Source: Nostoc sp. UHCC 0702
Lineage (GTDB): Bacteria; Cyanobacteriota; Cyanobacteriia; Cyanobacteriales; Nostocaceae
NCBI GenBank assembly: GCA_017164015.1
Contig: CP071065.1
Span: 3,252,501-3,316,500 of the forward strand
Direction of reading: 5' to 3'
Length of the DNA stretch: 64,000 nucleotides
How positions within the stretch are numbered: the first letter of the stretch is position 1; each line of letters opens with the position of its first letter. Below, one piece after another: positions 51,321-61,084 of the stretch. Under the pieces are notes generated by a model. That model searched no databases. It was given only the letters and a program-made list of their open reading frames with translations, and was not told where the DNA came from. Both the position numbers and the translations under genes were made by a program.

Positions 51321-52835
51321 TCAAAAGTATTGCACCCGCGCATCTAAACCGTTTGAGCGTAACATTTGAGTAACTCTTTCTGCTCCGGCGCGATCGCTAA
51401 ATGTTCCAGCATTCACATAATTTCCTAATCTGGATTGTGCTGGGTAAGCATTAGGTACATATCGACGTACTTCATAGAGTGTGTCGTTATTATTAATCGG
51501 CACTACTACTACATAGCGATTGTTATCAGATTGATTACTGACTGGAGTACTATTATTAATACCTAATGCTTGCGAGGTTTGCTCATTTACTGTTCCAGTG
51601 ACATTCAGTCCATAAGATTGCTGAAATGCTGTTACAGATTGGCTGGTGTATTGATCGAAATAGCCATCAGGATTGCCATTAAAGAAGCCAAATTGTATTA
51701 ATCGCTCTTGAACTAATCTGACGTTTTCTCCTTGGTCGCCTACGGTGAGAACATTTCTGCTTGGTTGATTAGCATATCTATTTTCCCATACTCTACGTAC
51801 TGTTTCTAAGAGTTGTATATCGGCATTGCCATCGGCATAGAGGTTATTGTCTCGTTGGAATCGAGCGATCGCATCCCTTGTCAAAGGGCCAACAGTACCA
51901 GTAGGATCGGTGTTAAAGTAGCCCAAATCACGCAGATATTGTTGCAAGTCTCTCACTTGCTGAGTCGAAATATTACCTCTGTCTGGAACTTGAGAGTAAC
52001 CCAATAATGCATCCCAAGTTTGTTGATTTACCACCCCAGTGGTAGGTATGCCAGAATTTCGCTGGAACGCAATCACAGCATCTCTGGTGATGCGTTTAAA
52101 ATTACCTGTGGGATTGGGATAAAAGTAGCCTAACTGGCGCAAACGCTGTTGCAGCCTTGTTACTGCTGGGCCACTGCTACCTTCCGAGAGGACTGGATAT
52201 TCACCACCTACACCAAGAGAACTTGATATTGCTTGCTGTGTTCTGGTACTAACAATACCATCAGCACGAATGCCGACAGCTTGTTGGAATCGAATTACTG
52301 CTTGTTGAGTTTCTGGGCCAAAATAGCCTGTGTTTGGGCCGTTAAAGTATCGTAACTGCTGTAAATTTCTTTGTAGCCTGGAGACTGCTGCACCTGTGCT
52401 ACCTAGCCGCAATGTGCTATTTGTATTTCCACTAGCAGTTCTAGGGTAGCAGGCTTGTTGCAGTGCTTGTTGAGTACTGCTACCTACAACTCCATCAGCA
52501 GTTAGTCCTTTGGCTTGCTGAAACCTAATTACTGATTTCTGGGTTAAAGTAGCAAATTTGCCTGTGACAGAACCATTAAAGTAGCCTAACTTTTTTAAAC
52601 ACCTTTGGATGTTTGCAACTTCAGTCCCACTACTTCCTACTTTCTGAAGTGCTAAAGCTTGCTCAGCTAGACTCAAAAGCCCTATAGTCAGTGCTATATG
52701 TAAAAGTTTGATGGCAGCAGTGCTAGAAAGCTTTTTCCACCTCAGAAAGTTGAAATTTATTCTAATAGGAATAATATCAATGCTTTCGGATGCTTCGTAG
52801 AGTGAGGCTAGATGAAGATGAACAATGGCTTCCAT
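51321..52835 (-). CDS. Peptidoglycan-binding repeat protein with SPOR-like C-terminus
   Basis: A 504-residue protein with a hydrophobic anchor at about 40-62 (AIKLLHIALTIGLLSLAEQA). Five or so PG_binding_1 domains follow (about 66-425). Each has a form of VxxLQxxLxxLGYF-N-G and TxxAVxxFQxxxGLxxDGxV. The C-terminal 65 residues (VPINNNDTLYEVRRYVP, then GNYVNAGTFSDRAGAERVTQ) resemble a SPOR or sporulation-repeat fold. No catalytic domain is seen, so it likely binds wall glycan. A start further inside, near the anchor, is possible. Confidence 0.85.
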   Translation of the reverse strand: MEAIVHLHLASLYEASESIDIIPIRINFNFLRWKKLSSTAAIKLLHIALTIGLLSLAEQALALQKVGSSGTEVANIQRCLKKLGYFNGSVTGKFATLTQKSVIRFQQAKGLTADGVVGSSTQQALQQACYPRTASGNTNSTLRLGSTGAAVSRLQRNLQQLRYFNGPNTGYFGPETQQAVIRFQQAVGIRADGIVSTRTQQAISSSLGVGGEYPVLSEGSSGPAVTRLQQRLRQLGYFYPNPTGNFKRITRDAVIAFQRNSGIPTTGVVNQQTWDALLGYSQVPDRGNISTQQVRDLQQYLRDLGYFNTDPTGTVGPLTRDAIARFQRDNNLYADGNADIQLLETVRRVWENRYANQPSRNVLTVGDQGENVRLVQERLIQFGFFNGNPDGYFDQYTSQSVTAFQQSYGLNVTGTVNEQTSQALGINNSTPVSNQSDNNRYVVVVPINNNDTLYEVRRYVPNAYPAQSRLGNYVNAGTFSDRAGAERVTQMLRSNGLDARVQYF

Positions 52836-52910
52836 AATGTTTGCAGCTATTTTTGGGTTATAAAAATTTCTTTGAAGTTACAGTATGTCCTAAGACAAAG
52901 CTTTAATAAT

Positions 52911-53155
52911 AGGACTTACGCGCATTGTCATATATTTTTGACAAAAATCGTCCAAAGTCAAGAGTCAAAAGTCCAAAAACCTTGACTTTTTACCCTTGAC
53001 TATTGAACGCCAGTCGCAATCAACGAGGGAACCTCCCTTCGGGTGAGGCAGTTCCTCGACTTGGGGAGACCCCAAGACCGGACTGCCTCACCGCAACGCG
53101 CTGGCTCCTATTGACTGCCATCACAGAAAATATGTGTGCCAGTTGCGTAAGTCCT
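52911..53155. mobile_element. MITE-like element, family A copy 2 with nested insert
   Basis: A 245-bp element with AGGACTTACGC ends, in reverse orientation to the copy at 2739. The outer ~140 bp match that copy nearly base for base. The extra ~100 bp (about 52990-53100) begins CGCCAGTCGC and ends GCGCTGGCTCCT, and contains its own inverted repeats, including a CTTGGGGAGACCCCAAG palindrome. AATAA/ATTATT-type flanks suggest a target duplication. Confidence 0.8.
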
Positions 53156-53159
53156 GAAT

Positions 53160-54080
53160 AACTTGTTTATGTCAATGATTGGCATGAAACCTATATTTAG
53201 GTTCTAATGGGGATAAATCAGTGTTACTGATTTTTGGGAACAGCAATCCATCATTTACAAGGGATTTTTTATTGATTAAGATCACCTCGGTATAATTGTT
53301 TCGCCACAGGATAGCTAAACAAATTTGCTACAAGGTCACTTGACTCTGTATCAATAGAAAGCAATACTGCTCTGGCTAACTTGATTAAACAGCTCTCACT
53401 TCGTGATTTCACCTGCTTACTTGAATTTATAACTAGGCAAAATATACCATCTTGCCTGTGTTCAACTTATATTTTTTATATTTATTTTAAGTATACTTTA
53501 AAAAATACAGTAGAGAATTTTACTTTTATTTATAATGAAATTTCATTATACTGATATCAACCAAGTGATAATTTTTAATAAATTAATTACTCAATAGTTT
53601 TCAATAAATATCTCTAAAAAGTCTATTGATACCCAAAAGACTATAGCAATAGCTCTGTAAAAACCGTATTGATACACCAGAAAGTTATGTATTTATATTT
53701 ACTATTTATTGATTAATGAGTTACTACTCAATAAAGGGCTGCATTTAAAACTCTGTATTTAGGCAGATCCAGTAAATAAAAAACTAGGGTAATTAATCTA
53801 CCTTATGGTTTATGCAATTATCACTGTTTTACAAAAAAAGAGCAGAATGGCAATGTTAAACTTCACATAGATCGCTAGCTCAATTATAGAAGGTTATTAG
53901 ACGCTTAATAAGCAGATTTAAACAGTAGAAGTTCAGAAAAGAAAGATGACGCTTTTTATCAAAAATAAATAAGACACAATTTATATGTGCATTACCTGAG
54001 TATAAGTTTGGATGATCCACAGTCAAACAAACCAATGAATGTCCGAACATTTGAGCCTATTTGATTGGGATCAAAATTTT
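53160..54080. other. AT-rich gene-free region
   Basis: About 900 bp without a credible ORF or clear repeat. It leads into the WG-repeat relic. I see nothing further that I can support. Confidence 0.5.
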
Positions 54081-54430
54081 GGTTATTAATAAAAATGTCA
54101 AGCTCGTAATTACACTAAAATTTAATAGTGTTGAAGATTTATATGAAGGATTGGCATCTGTATGTATTGGCAAAAATTAAGGTTATATTAACAACACAGG
54201 AAGAATTATGATTCAACCTCTATTTGATGAGACAGGAGTTTTATAGATGGACTTGCTGCTGTAAAAATTGACAACAAATAGGGTTATATTAATAAGACTG
54301 GGAAATTGCGATCGCGCCACAGTTTGATCGTTTTGCAGGCTTTGCTCAAGGCGCTGTCGGTGTATCAACTAGTGACAAAATTGGCTATATCGATAAGATA
54401 GGAAAGTATATTTGGCATCCCACTATCTAG
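54081..54430 (+). pseudogene. Decayed WG-repeat (KWG) gene
   Basis: Three or more WG repeats can be read across several frames. First is KLVITLKFNSVEDLYEGLAS, then a stop. Next comes GYINNTGRIMIQPLFDETG, then a stop. LAAVKIDNK, a stop and GYINKTGK follow, then a frameshift. The last reads IAIAPQFDRFAGFAQGAV, GVSTSDKIGYIDKIGKYIW and a stop at 54428-54430. At least three in-frame stops and two frameshifts are present. WG-repeat proteins are beta-rich and of unclear function. The 5' end is not found. Confidence 0.8.
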
Positions 54431-54463
54431 CTGTGCCAATTTAATTTTGGCGAGGTTTTAACC

Positions 54464-54550
54464 ATGACTCACCTTAATTCAGTTAAGTTTAATACCAATA
54501 TTGTTCCCACTGGCTCTAGAACTCGCCAACACAAAGTGATCGGCTTATGA
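54464..54550 (+). CDS. Small 28-codon ORF overlapping the chemoreceptor start
   Basis: It starts MTHLNSVKF after a GAGG ribosome site with an 8-base spacing and ends HKVIGL. Its TGA overlaps the ATG of the receptor gene as ATGA. This layout is typical of translational coupling, so it may serve as a leader peptide or a small partner. No domain or homologue is recognised, and chance cannot be excluded. Confidence 0.45.
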   Translation: MTHLNSVKFNTNIVPTGSRTRQHKVIGL

Positions 54551-57408
54551 CTAAGTTCAATAATTTCCCAAGGCGTTCACATTCTCTTGCATTTTGGCAG
54601 CAATGGAGTTTGAAATCGAAAGCAACTGTTTGGGCGATCGCTTTAACAATACTACCAGTGCTAATTATTAGTATATTAAATTACTTTTACAACAAAGATA
54701 TTACGGTAGAAATCACCAAAGCTAGACAAGCAGATCCCGCAAATTTTATCGAAGCTGAAGTTGCACTCAAGAACCGTCAGTTATTTTTATTGCTTGAAAC
54801 TGGGGTAATAGCCGTGGTGACAGGAGCGCTAGCAGCTAGTGTTGCCAGTCGTGCCGTTCGTCCAGTTGTTTCTGCTGCCAAGATTTCCAGCGCTTTAGTG
54901 AATAGAATACGTCGAGAGGAAATAGGGACGCGAATTCGCGTTGAAGGCAATGATGAACTAGTGGCACTACGGGCAAATATGAACCTGATTCAAAATCAGT
55001 TGCACGAGGTGTTCTCCAGACAAGAAACAGAAGCCGAGCGATCGCAGTTATTAATGTATATCACTCGTCGCATCCACCAGTCAATCTCCACTGAAGATGT
55101 CCTCAGAACCACTGTTGAAGAAGTTCGCACAGCTTTTAGAATAGACCGTGTGGTGATCTTTCGCTTTGACGAAAGGGGGGATGGAACCTTTGTAGAAGAA
55201 GCCACAGCACCCAATTTACCTAAAATATTGTGGGCGACTGTTGTTGATCCTTGTTTTCGAGAAGAGTATATTGAACAATACCGCCAAGGTCGCGTGCGAG
55301 CGATCAATAATATTTATGAAGCTAATATCAGCAATTGTCACATCGGCTTATTAGAGCGATTTGCAGTCAAAGCAAATTTAATTGCACCGATCATCAAAGA
55401 TGACGAGTTATTCGGCTTGTTAATTGGACATCAGTGTTCTGCGCCTCGGTTGTGGCAACAGTTTGAGATAGATTTATTTGCCCAAATTGCCACGCAAGTG
55501 GGGTTTGCCCTGGATTATGCTAAGTTTGTAGAAGAGATAGACACCAGAGCCAATCAAGCCCAATTAACGATTAATATTACCCGCCAAATACGGGAATCAC
55601 TCAACGAAGAAGATGTTCTCAAAACCACCGTTGAAGAAATTCGCAAAGCGATCGCTACTGACCGGGTGATAGTTTATGGCTTTGACGCTGATTGGTATGG
55701 TACTGTGATCGCAGAAGCAGTGCTGCCTGGTTTTCCCAAAGCATTACGAGCCAACATTAAAGACCCTTGTTTTGCTGAAGGTTATGTTGAGCAATACCAA
55801 GCAGGACGAGTGCAAGCAACCAATAATATTTATGAAGCCGGATTAACTGATTGTCACATCAAGCAACTCGAACCGTTTGCAGTCAAGGCGAATTTAGTTG
55901 CACCCATTCTCAAAGATGATCAATTATTTGGCTTGCTGATTGCTCATCAATGTTCTGCACCCCGCCAATGGCAACAATTTGAAATTGACTTATTTTCTCA
56001 GTTAGCCATGCAAGTCGGATTTGCTCTCGACCATGCGAGATTGCTTCAGCGCATTGATGCTGAAGGAATGCAAACTCAGTTACTTGTGGACATTACCCGC
56101 CAAATACGGGAATCACTCAACGAAGAAGATGTCCTCAAAACCACCGTTGAAGAAATTCGCAAAGCGATCGCTACTGACCGGGTGATAGTTTATGGCTTTG
56201 ACGCCGATTGGTATGGTACTGTGATTGCAGAAGCAGTGCTGCCTGGTTTTCCCAAAGCATTACGAGCCAACATCAAAGACCCTTGTTTTGCTGAAGGTTA
56301 TGTCCAGCAGTACCAAGCAGGACGAGTGCAAGCAACCAATAATATTTATGAAGCCGGATTAACTGATTGTCACATCAAGCAACTCGAACCGTTTGCAGTC
56401 AAGGCGAATTTAGTTGCACCCATTCTCAAAGATGATCAATTATTTGGCTTGCTGATTGCTCATCAATGTTCTGCACCCCGCCAATGGCAGCAATTTGAGA
56501 TTGACTTATTTTCTCAGTTAGCCATGCAAGTCGGATTTGCTCTCGACCATGCCAGACTATTAAACCAGGTAGAGCAAGCCTATGCCTCTGTTGAATCTGC
56601 TTTGCAACAGCAGCAGCAAGAAAAACAAGCACTGCAACTTCGAGTCTCAGAACTTTTGAGAGATAGTGAAACAGTTGTGAGAACTCTCTGTGCTGAGACA
56701 CTCACTCAAATCAACTCTGTAACTTCTACCCAAAATCAAATTGAAATATTAGCTAATTCGGCTCAAAAACTGCTTCTCACCGTCGAACAAGCAGAACGCC
56801 AAAAGCAGCAATTCAACAACACAGTACAAGACGGACAACAAAGCATCAACCAAATTACAGAAAGTATTTCTACAACCCAACTCACAGTTACAGAAGCAGC
56901 CACCAAGGTGAAACGCTTAGAACAGCCATCGCAAAAACTTTTGCAAACAGCGAACCAGATTAATGAAGTAGCATCACAGATAAAATTCCATGCCATGAAA
57001 CTTGCTTTTGAAGCAACCCGTGCTGGTGAAGCAGGTAGAGAGTTTGCTGGGATAGCCGAGAAAGTGCTTACCTTGGGACAGCAATTAGATGCAGATAATA
57101 CAGAAATAAAATCTTTAGTGTCAGAAATTTATACATTAAATAACGACATCATAGCGTTAATGGAGGCTGGCAAACAAGGAGCGATCGCTGGAACTCAAGG
57201 AGTAGAAGAACAAGAGCAAAAACTCAATCAAATTAATGCGATCGCTGTTCAATTTAACACACTAATTGAGGAACTCACCCAAGCGGTTGCAAACCAAGTG
57301 GAAACTTCAACAGCCGCCACACAGTCTATTTTAGAAGTTGCAAATATCGCTAATCAGACCAAAGAACAAGCTGCCACAGTTGCTAAATTCCTAGCTAAAT
57401 TGGGGTAG
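54547..57408 (+). CDS. Chemoreceptor-like protein with three cyanobacteriochrome-type GAF domains
   Basis: A 953-residue membrane protein. Two transmembrane segments (about 22-47 and 78-100) flank a short periplasmic loop, and a HAMP domain follows (about 100-155). Three GAF domains (about 175-340, 345-510, 517-690) repeat with a 172-residue period. Each carries DPCF (Cys236, Cys408, Cys580) and a Cys-His pair 28 residues later (264, 436, 608). That is the pattern of DXCF-type cyanobacteriochromes that bind phycocyanobilin. The C-terminus has the coiled coil and hairpin tip of an MCP, but divergent (KLAFEATRAGEAGREFAGIA). A phototaxis-type photoreceptor is inferred. No CheA/CheW genes are adjacent. 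Confidence 0.88.
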   Translation: MTKFNNFPRRSHSLAFWQQWSLKSKATVWAIALTILPVLIISILNYFYNKDITVEITKARQADPANFIEAEVALKNRQLFLLLETGVIAVVTGALAASVASRAVRPVVSAAKISSALVNRIRREEIGTRIRVEGNDELVALRANMNLIQNQLHEVFSRQETEAERSQLLMYITRRIHQSISTEDVLRTTVEEVRTAFRIDRVVIFRFDERGDGTFVEEATAPNLPKILWATVVDPCFREEYIEQYRQGRVRAINNIYEANISNCHIGLLERFAVKANLIAPIIKDDELFGLLIGHQCSAPRLWQQFEIDLFAQIATQVGFALDYAKFVEEIDTRANQAQLTINITRQIRESLNEEDVLKTTVEEIRKAIATDRVIVYGFDADWYGTVIAEAVLPGFPKALRANIKDPCFAEGYVEQYQAGRVQATNNIYEAGLTDCHIKQLEPFAVKANLVAPILKDDQLFGLLIAHQCSAPRQWQQFEIDLFSQLAMQVGFALDHARLLQRIDAEGMQTQLLVDITRQIRESLNEEDVLKTTVEEIRKAIATDRVIVYGFDADWYGTVIAEAVLPGFPKALRANIKDPCFAEGYVQQYQAGRVQATNNIYEAGLTDCHIKQLEPFAVKANLVAPILKDDQLFGLLIAHQCSAPRQWQQFEIDLFSQLAMQVGFALDHARLLNQVEQAYASVESALQQQQQEKQALQLRVSELLRDSETVVRTLCAETLTQINSVTSTQNQIEILANSAQKLLLTVEQAERQKQQFNNTVQDGQQSINQITESISTTQLTVTEAATKVKRLEQPSQKLLQTANQINEVASQIKFHAMKLAFEATRAGEAGREFAGIAEKVLTLGQQLDADNTEIKSLVSEIYTLNNDIIALMEAGKQGAIAGTQGVEEQEQKLNQINAIAVQFNTLIEELTQAVANQVETSTAATQSILEVANIANQTKEQAATVAKFLAKLG

Positions 57409-57418
57409 ATAATTGATC

Positions 57419-57563
57419 AGGACTTACGCACATGGTGATAAATTTTTAGTTGAGGCAGTCAATAGTCAATAGTCCAAAAAAACTTAATTTTTAACTATTG
57501 ACTATTGACTATTGACTTTTGACAACCCTAACCTTTATTTAGTGTGCCAGTTGCGTAAGTCCT
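57419..57563. mobile_element. MITE-like element, family A copy 3
   Basis: A 145-bp element with perfect AGGACTTACGC / GCGTAAGTCCT ends. ATTGAT occurs on both sides, probably a 6-bp target duplication. The interior differs from copy 1 but has the same GTCAATAGTC tandem motif. It lies just 11 bp past the chemoreceptor stop codon. Confidence 0.82.
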
Positions 57564-57607
57564 ATTGATAACTGATTTCTATAGTTGTTAAATTTCAGGA
57601 AATATCC

Positions 57608-58585
57608 ATGCAAAAGCTGAAAAAATGTTTGTTGTTTGCAATTTCTTTATGTTTCTGTTTAACCCTGTGGTCTAGGCCAGCATACGCATTCATCACCCTC
57701 AACGCTCAATTTGTTGCTGGGGAAGCTTGCGAAGCCCCAGAGTCAATTAGAAACGGAACCAACCCAGGAAATATCCGACTGACTCCCCAAAAAACCTATC
57801 CAGTCATTGGTAAAAACCGAGATAATGCATCTTATTACTTGCTTAGGATTGAGGAAGCTCAACCATTCGCTCGCTGGGTATCCGTACAATGCGGGCAACT
57901 TTTAGGTTCTCGTGCTTCAGTTAATCAGGCTTATTTACTTGCCCTTAGCTGGCAACCATCGTTTTGTGAAACAAAGCCAAGTAAGCCTGAATGCCAGAGT
58001 CAAACAGCACAACGGTTTGATGCCACAAACTTAGCTTTACACGGTTTATGGCCCCAGCCGCGCAATAATATTTATTGCAATGTTAGTAAGGAAATCGAAC
58101 GTCTTGACAAAGATAATCAATGGTCACAGTTACCACCAATCAATTTATCTGAGCAAACACGCAATGCACTAGCTGTTAAAATGCCAGGATTTGCTTCTAA
58201 TTTGCATCTACATGAATGGTATAAACATGGAACTTGCTACAGCGAATCACCAGAAGAATATTTCCAAGAGTCCATCGCTCTGTTAGATCAAGTGAACAAC
58301 TCTTCAGTCCGTGATTTGTTTGCTAGAAATATTGGTAACTTCCTATCCTCTGAGGAGATCCGAAATCAGTTTGATCAAGCGTTCTTTGATGGAGGAGGAA
58401 GCAAGGTTCAAGTTCAATGTCAAAGAGATATTGACGAAGATAAAAACAATATGGTGGTAGAGCTACAGATTAACCTTGGAGGTGACATTCAGCCTGACAC
58501 TGCCATTGAAACTCTCCTACGGGATGGTCAAACGGTTCCGGCAGGTTGCACTCGTGGAGAAATCGATCCTGCTGGTTTCAATTAA
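57608..58585 (+). CDS. Secreted ribonuclease T2
   Basis: A 325-residue RNase of the T2 family, which cleaves RNA to 3'-phosphates through a cyclic intermediate. A signal peptide is present (about 1-27, ending RPAYAF). Both catalytic segments are visible: CAS-I LHGLWPQ (about residue 145) and CAS-II LHEWYKHGTCY (about 204). Several cysteines suit disulfides. There is an N-terminal extension of about 100 residues before the core. The role in a cyanobacterium may be phosphate or nucleotide scavenging (inference). Confidence 0.93.
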   Translation: MQKLKKCLLFAISLCFCLTLWSRPAYAFITLNAQFVAGEACEAPESIRNGTNPGNIRLTPQKTYPVIGKNRDNASYYLLRIEEAQPFARWVSVQCGQLLGSRASVNQAYLLALSWQPSFCETKPSKPECQSQTAQRFDATNLALHGLWPQPRNNIYCNVSKEIERLDKDNQWSQLPPINLSEQTRNALAVKMPGFASNLHLHEWYKHGTCYSESPEEYFQESIALLDQVNNSSVRDLFARNIGNFLSSEEIRNQFDQAFFDGGGSKVQVQCQRDIDEDKNNMVVELQINLGGDIQPDTAIETLLRDGQTVPAGCTRGEIDPAGFN

Positions 58586-58717
58586 TCACATGCAGTAGAC
58601 CGAAAAATTTTGCGCTTGCTGTGATTTTTTGCTCAAGTCAGCACAATAGCCTCAGTAGGGTGCGTTATGGACTTTCGTCCTAACGCACCGAAAATTAAGG
58701 AGACAAATACTAACAAA

Positions 58718-59203
58718 TTATTGCTCCACCCGTTCAGTATTACCTACTTTTACCCAACCTTCTTGTTGGCTATTCTCTAAACGAATCTTTTGCCAGCCTT
58801 TATCCTGACTTTCTTCCAAAATGGTAACTTTTTCATTAAAACCAACCCCACCGATGCGTTCAGCATCTTGGCCTGGTTCTGCTCGCAAACTCAAGCCTTG
58901 AGACCAAGTAACACGACCTCGGTAAGCTCCTGGTGGCAATGATGCTGATTCTGTGGGAGAAGAAGAGGGAGTTGCGCTCTTAGAAGCTGTAGACTCAGCT
59001 TCAGATGAGGAGCGTTTGGTTTCTTTCTCAGCCGCTTTCGGTGATTTAGTTTGCAAAGAGGGGCTATCGTTAGCAAAAATTGGTTTTGCAGGAGGGATGG
59101 CAGTTCTATTCATGAAATAGAGTGCGATCGCAACACTGCTACCTAACAAAACAGCGATCGCTAAGAAAAAACCTAGTATAAATTTTAGTAAACCAGAAAG
59201 CAT
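58718..59203 (-). CDS. Membrane-anchored SH3 (SH3b) domain protein
   Basis: A 161-residue protein. An N-terminal membrane helix (GLLKFILGFFLAIAVLLGSS, about 4-28) is followed by a low-complexity linker rich in Ser, Pro, Ala, Glu and Lys (about 45-95). A bacterial SH3b domain (about 98-158) reads VTWSQGLSLRAEPGQDAERI, then KVTILEESQDKGWQKIRLE and EGWVKVG. Such domains bind peptidoglycan peptides or act as modules in wall proteins. It lies 3' of the Ycf46-like gene on the same strand, across a repeat-filled 180 bp. Confidence 0.85.
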   Translation of the reverse strand: MLSGLLKFILGFFLAIAVLLGSSVAIALYFMNRTAIPPAKPIFANDSPSLQTKSPKAAEKETKRSSSEAESTASKSATPSSSPTESASLPPGAYRGRVTWSQGLSLRAEPGQDAERIGGVGFNEKVTILEESQDKGWQKIRLENSQQEGWVKVGNTERVEQ

Positions 59204-59204
59204 A

Positions 59205-59384
59205 ATTAGTAGTCAAGTGTCAATAGTCAATAGTCAATGGTCAATGGTCAATGGTCAATCGTCAATAGTCAGTTGTCAGTTGTGAAAAAATATTAACTAT
59301 CGACTATAGACTCTTGACTAATACCATTTTAGATCTTGCGAAAACTCACACTCATCAATCATCAGTCATCAGTCATCAGAAATA
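59205..59384. repeat. Tandem repeats (GTCAATA, GTCAATG and CATCAGT types)
   Basis: GTCAATAGTCAATGGTCAATG heptamers, a GTCAGTTGTCAGTT block and, near the AAA gene, ATCAGTCATCAGTC units. No gene in the gap. Confidence 0.8.
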
Positions 59385-60899
59385 TTATTGCAGTTGTCGC
59401 TGAATGCGATCGCTTAAAGGACTGTGTTTGGACGCCAGACGCGCCCTTCCAGCCGCAGCCCATTCTTGCAGTTGTTGAATCTGCTCTACAGCGGTTCTGG
59501 CTAAAGGTATAATTTGACTGGCAGCTTCTAATATATCGTCTGTAGCAAAATCTCGGTTTTGGCTAAACCCAATATGCATCGCTTCAATTAAAGTTTGTTC
59601 AATTTCTGCCCCGGAGAAATCAGGTGTTTCGTATGCTAGCCTGTCAATGTCATAACTTTTTAAGTTATGGGGGCGTAGTCGGGATAAATGAACGTTAAAA
59701 ATTGCTTTTCTTTCTTCTTGGGTAGGCAAACCCACAAAGAAAATTTCATCAAACCGCCCTTTTCTCAACATTTCCGGCGGTAGGGCTTGGATGTCGTTGG
59801 CGGTGGCGACGACAAATACAGGAGATGTTTTTTCAGCTAACCAGGTAATAAAAGTGCCAAACACGCGGCTAGTTGTTCCCGCATCACCTTTGCTACCAAG
59901 TCCAGAAAAAGCTTTATCGATTTCATCAATCCATAAAACACAAGGGGCGAGGGCTTCTGCTACTTGAATCATTTGGCGAGTGCGCGATTCTGATTCACCC
60001 ACCAACCCACCAAATAATCGTCCTACATCCAAGCGTAGCAAGGGTAGATGCCAGTGATGAGCGATCGCTTTGGCTGTCAATGATTTACCAGTGCCTTGAA
60101 TCCCCACTAACATTAAACCACGGGGGTGCGGTAATCCGTACTGACGCGCTCGCTCAGTAAATGAACCACCGCGACGAATCAACCAATCTTTCAGATTATC
60201 CAGTCCGCCAATATCGGAAATTTGCTCAGTGGCGGGGTAAAAGTCGAGGATTTGGGTTTGGCGGATAGTTTGGCGCTTTTCTTCTAAGACTAAATCGACA
60301 TCTTCCGGTTGTAATTCGCCGTGAGAAGCGATCGCCCTAGCCAAAACCCGGCGAATCCTTTCCATAGAAAGCCCTTGACAAGAGCGCACCAAATCATCTA
60401 AAACTTTACCAGAAAGAGAATTGCCCGTACTTTGCAATAAACGTTCCACCTCAATTTTAATTTCTGGCGCGGCTGGTAAGGGAAACTCCACCACCGTTAA
60501 AACTTCCGTTAAATCGTCAGGAATAGCAATGCGTGGCGACAGCAACACGATATTTTTCGGTTGAGACTTGAGGAGTCGGGCGAGGTTGCGGAGTTTGCGA
60601 GCGATCGCTACATCTTCTAAAAACCGATGATAATCTCGCAAAATCAACACAGCAGGCGCAGAAGCCGGGATTTTTTCTAGAAATTCCAAAGCTTGCAGCG
60701 GGTTACGCCGCCCAAAACCTGCATCATTGGGATTACCTTGATAACCATCCACAAAATCCCAAGTATAGACTGGGCGATTACCTTGGTTGGCTGCTTCTTC
60801 CCGGATAGCCGTTTCTACCCGCTCCTCTTCATAGGTAGGGATGTAAATTAAAGGGTAGCGGGCGCGTACTAGCAGTTTAAACTCATCGCGGAAGGTCAT
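59385..60899 (-). CDS. ycf46: Ycf46-like AAA ATPase
   Basis: A 504-residue AAA+ ATPase. The N-terminal region (about 1-225) has the Ycf46 signature [20 protein letters not shown]. The AAA module (about 225-470) has Walker [14 protein letters not shown], Walker [15 protein letters not shown] and the arginine-finger region [13 protein letters not shown]. Ycf46 is conserved in cyanobacteria and some plastids; a role in photosynthesis regulation under inorganic carbon limits has been reported, but the substrate is unknown. Good ATG at 60899 with AGGAG upstream. Confidence 0.9.
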   Translation of the reverse strand: MTFRDEFKLLVRARYPLIYIPTYEEERVETAIREEAANQGNRPVYTWDFVDGYQGNPNDAGFGRRNPLQALEFLEKIPASAPAVLILRDYHRFLEDVAIARKLRNLARLLKSQPKNIVLLSPRIAIPDDLTEVLTVVEFPLPAAPEIKIEVERLLQSTGNSLSGKVLDDLVRSCQGLSMERIRRVLARAIASHGELQPEDVDLVLEEKRQTIRQTQILDFYPATEQISDIGGLDNLKDWLIRRGGSFTERARQYGLPHPRGLMLVGIQGTGKSLTAKAIAHHWHLPLLRLDVGRLFGGLVGESESRTRQMIQVAEALAPCVLWIDEIDKAFSGLGSKGDAGTTSRVFGTFITWLAEKTSPVFVVATANDIQALPPEMLRKGRFDEIFFVGLPTQEERKAIFNVHLSRLRPHNLKSYDIDRLAYETPDFSGAEIEQTLIEAMHIGFSQNRDFATDDILEAASQIIPLARTAVEQIQQLQEWAAAGRARLASKHSPLSDRIQRQLQ

Positions 60900-61084
60900 G
60901 GATTTTCTCCTATGAATCTGGAGTAGTTAGGGATTTTTAAACTTAAAAAAGTAAATAAAATTTTTTGTAGTTAAACTCTGCTGTTTTAAATTTAACTAGG
61001 ATATTATGGACATGTAGACTGTTCACATCAACAGTCTATTGAAAAATTGTTTATGTAGTCAATTTTGTTAAACTGCGAACAACA

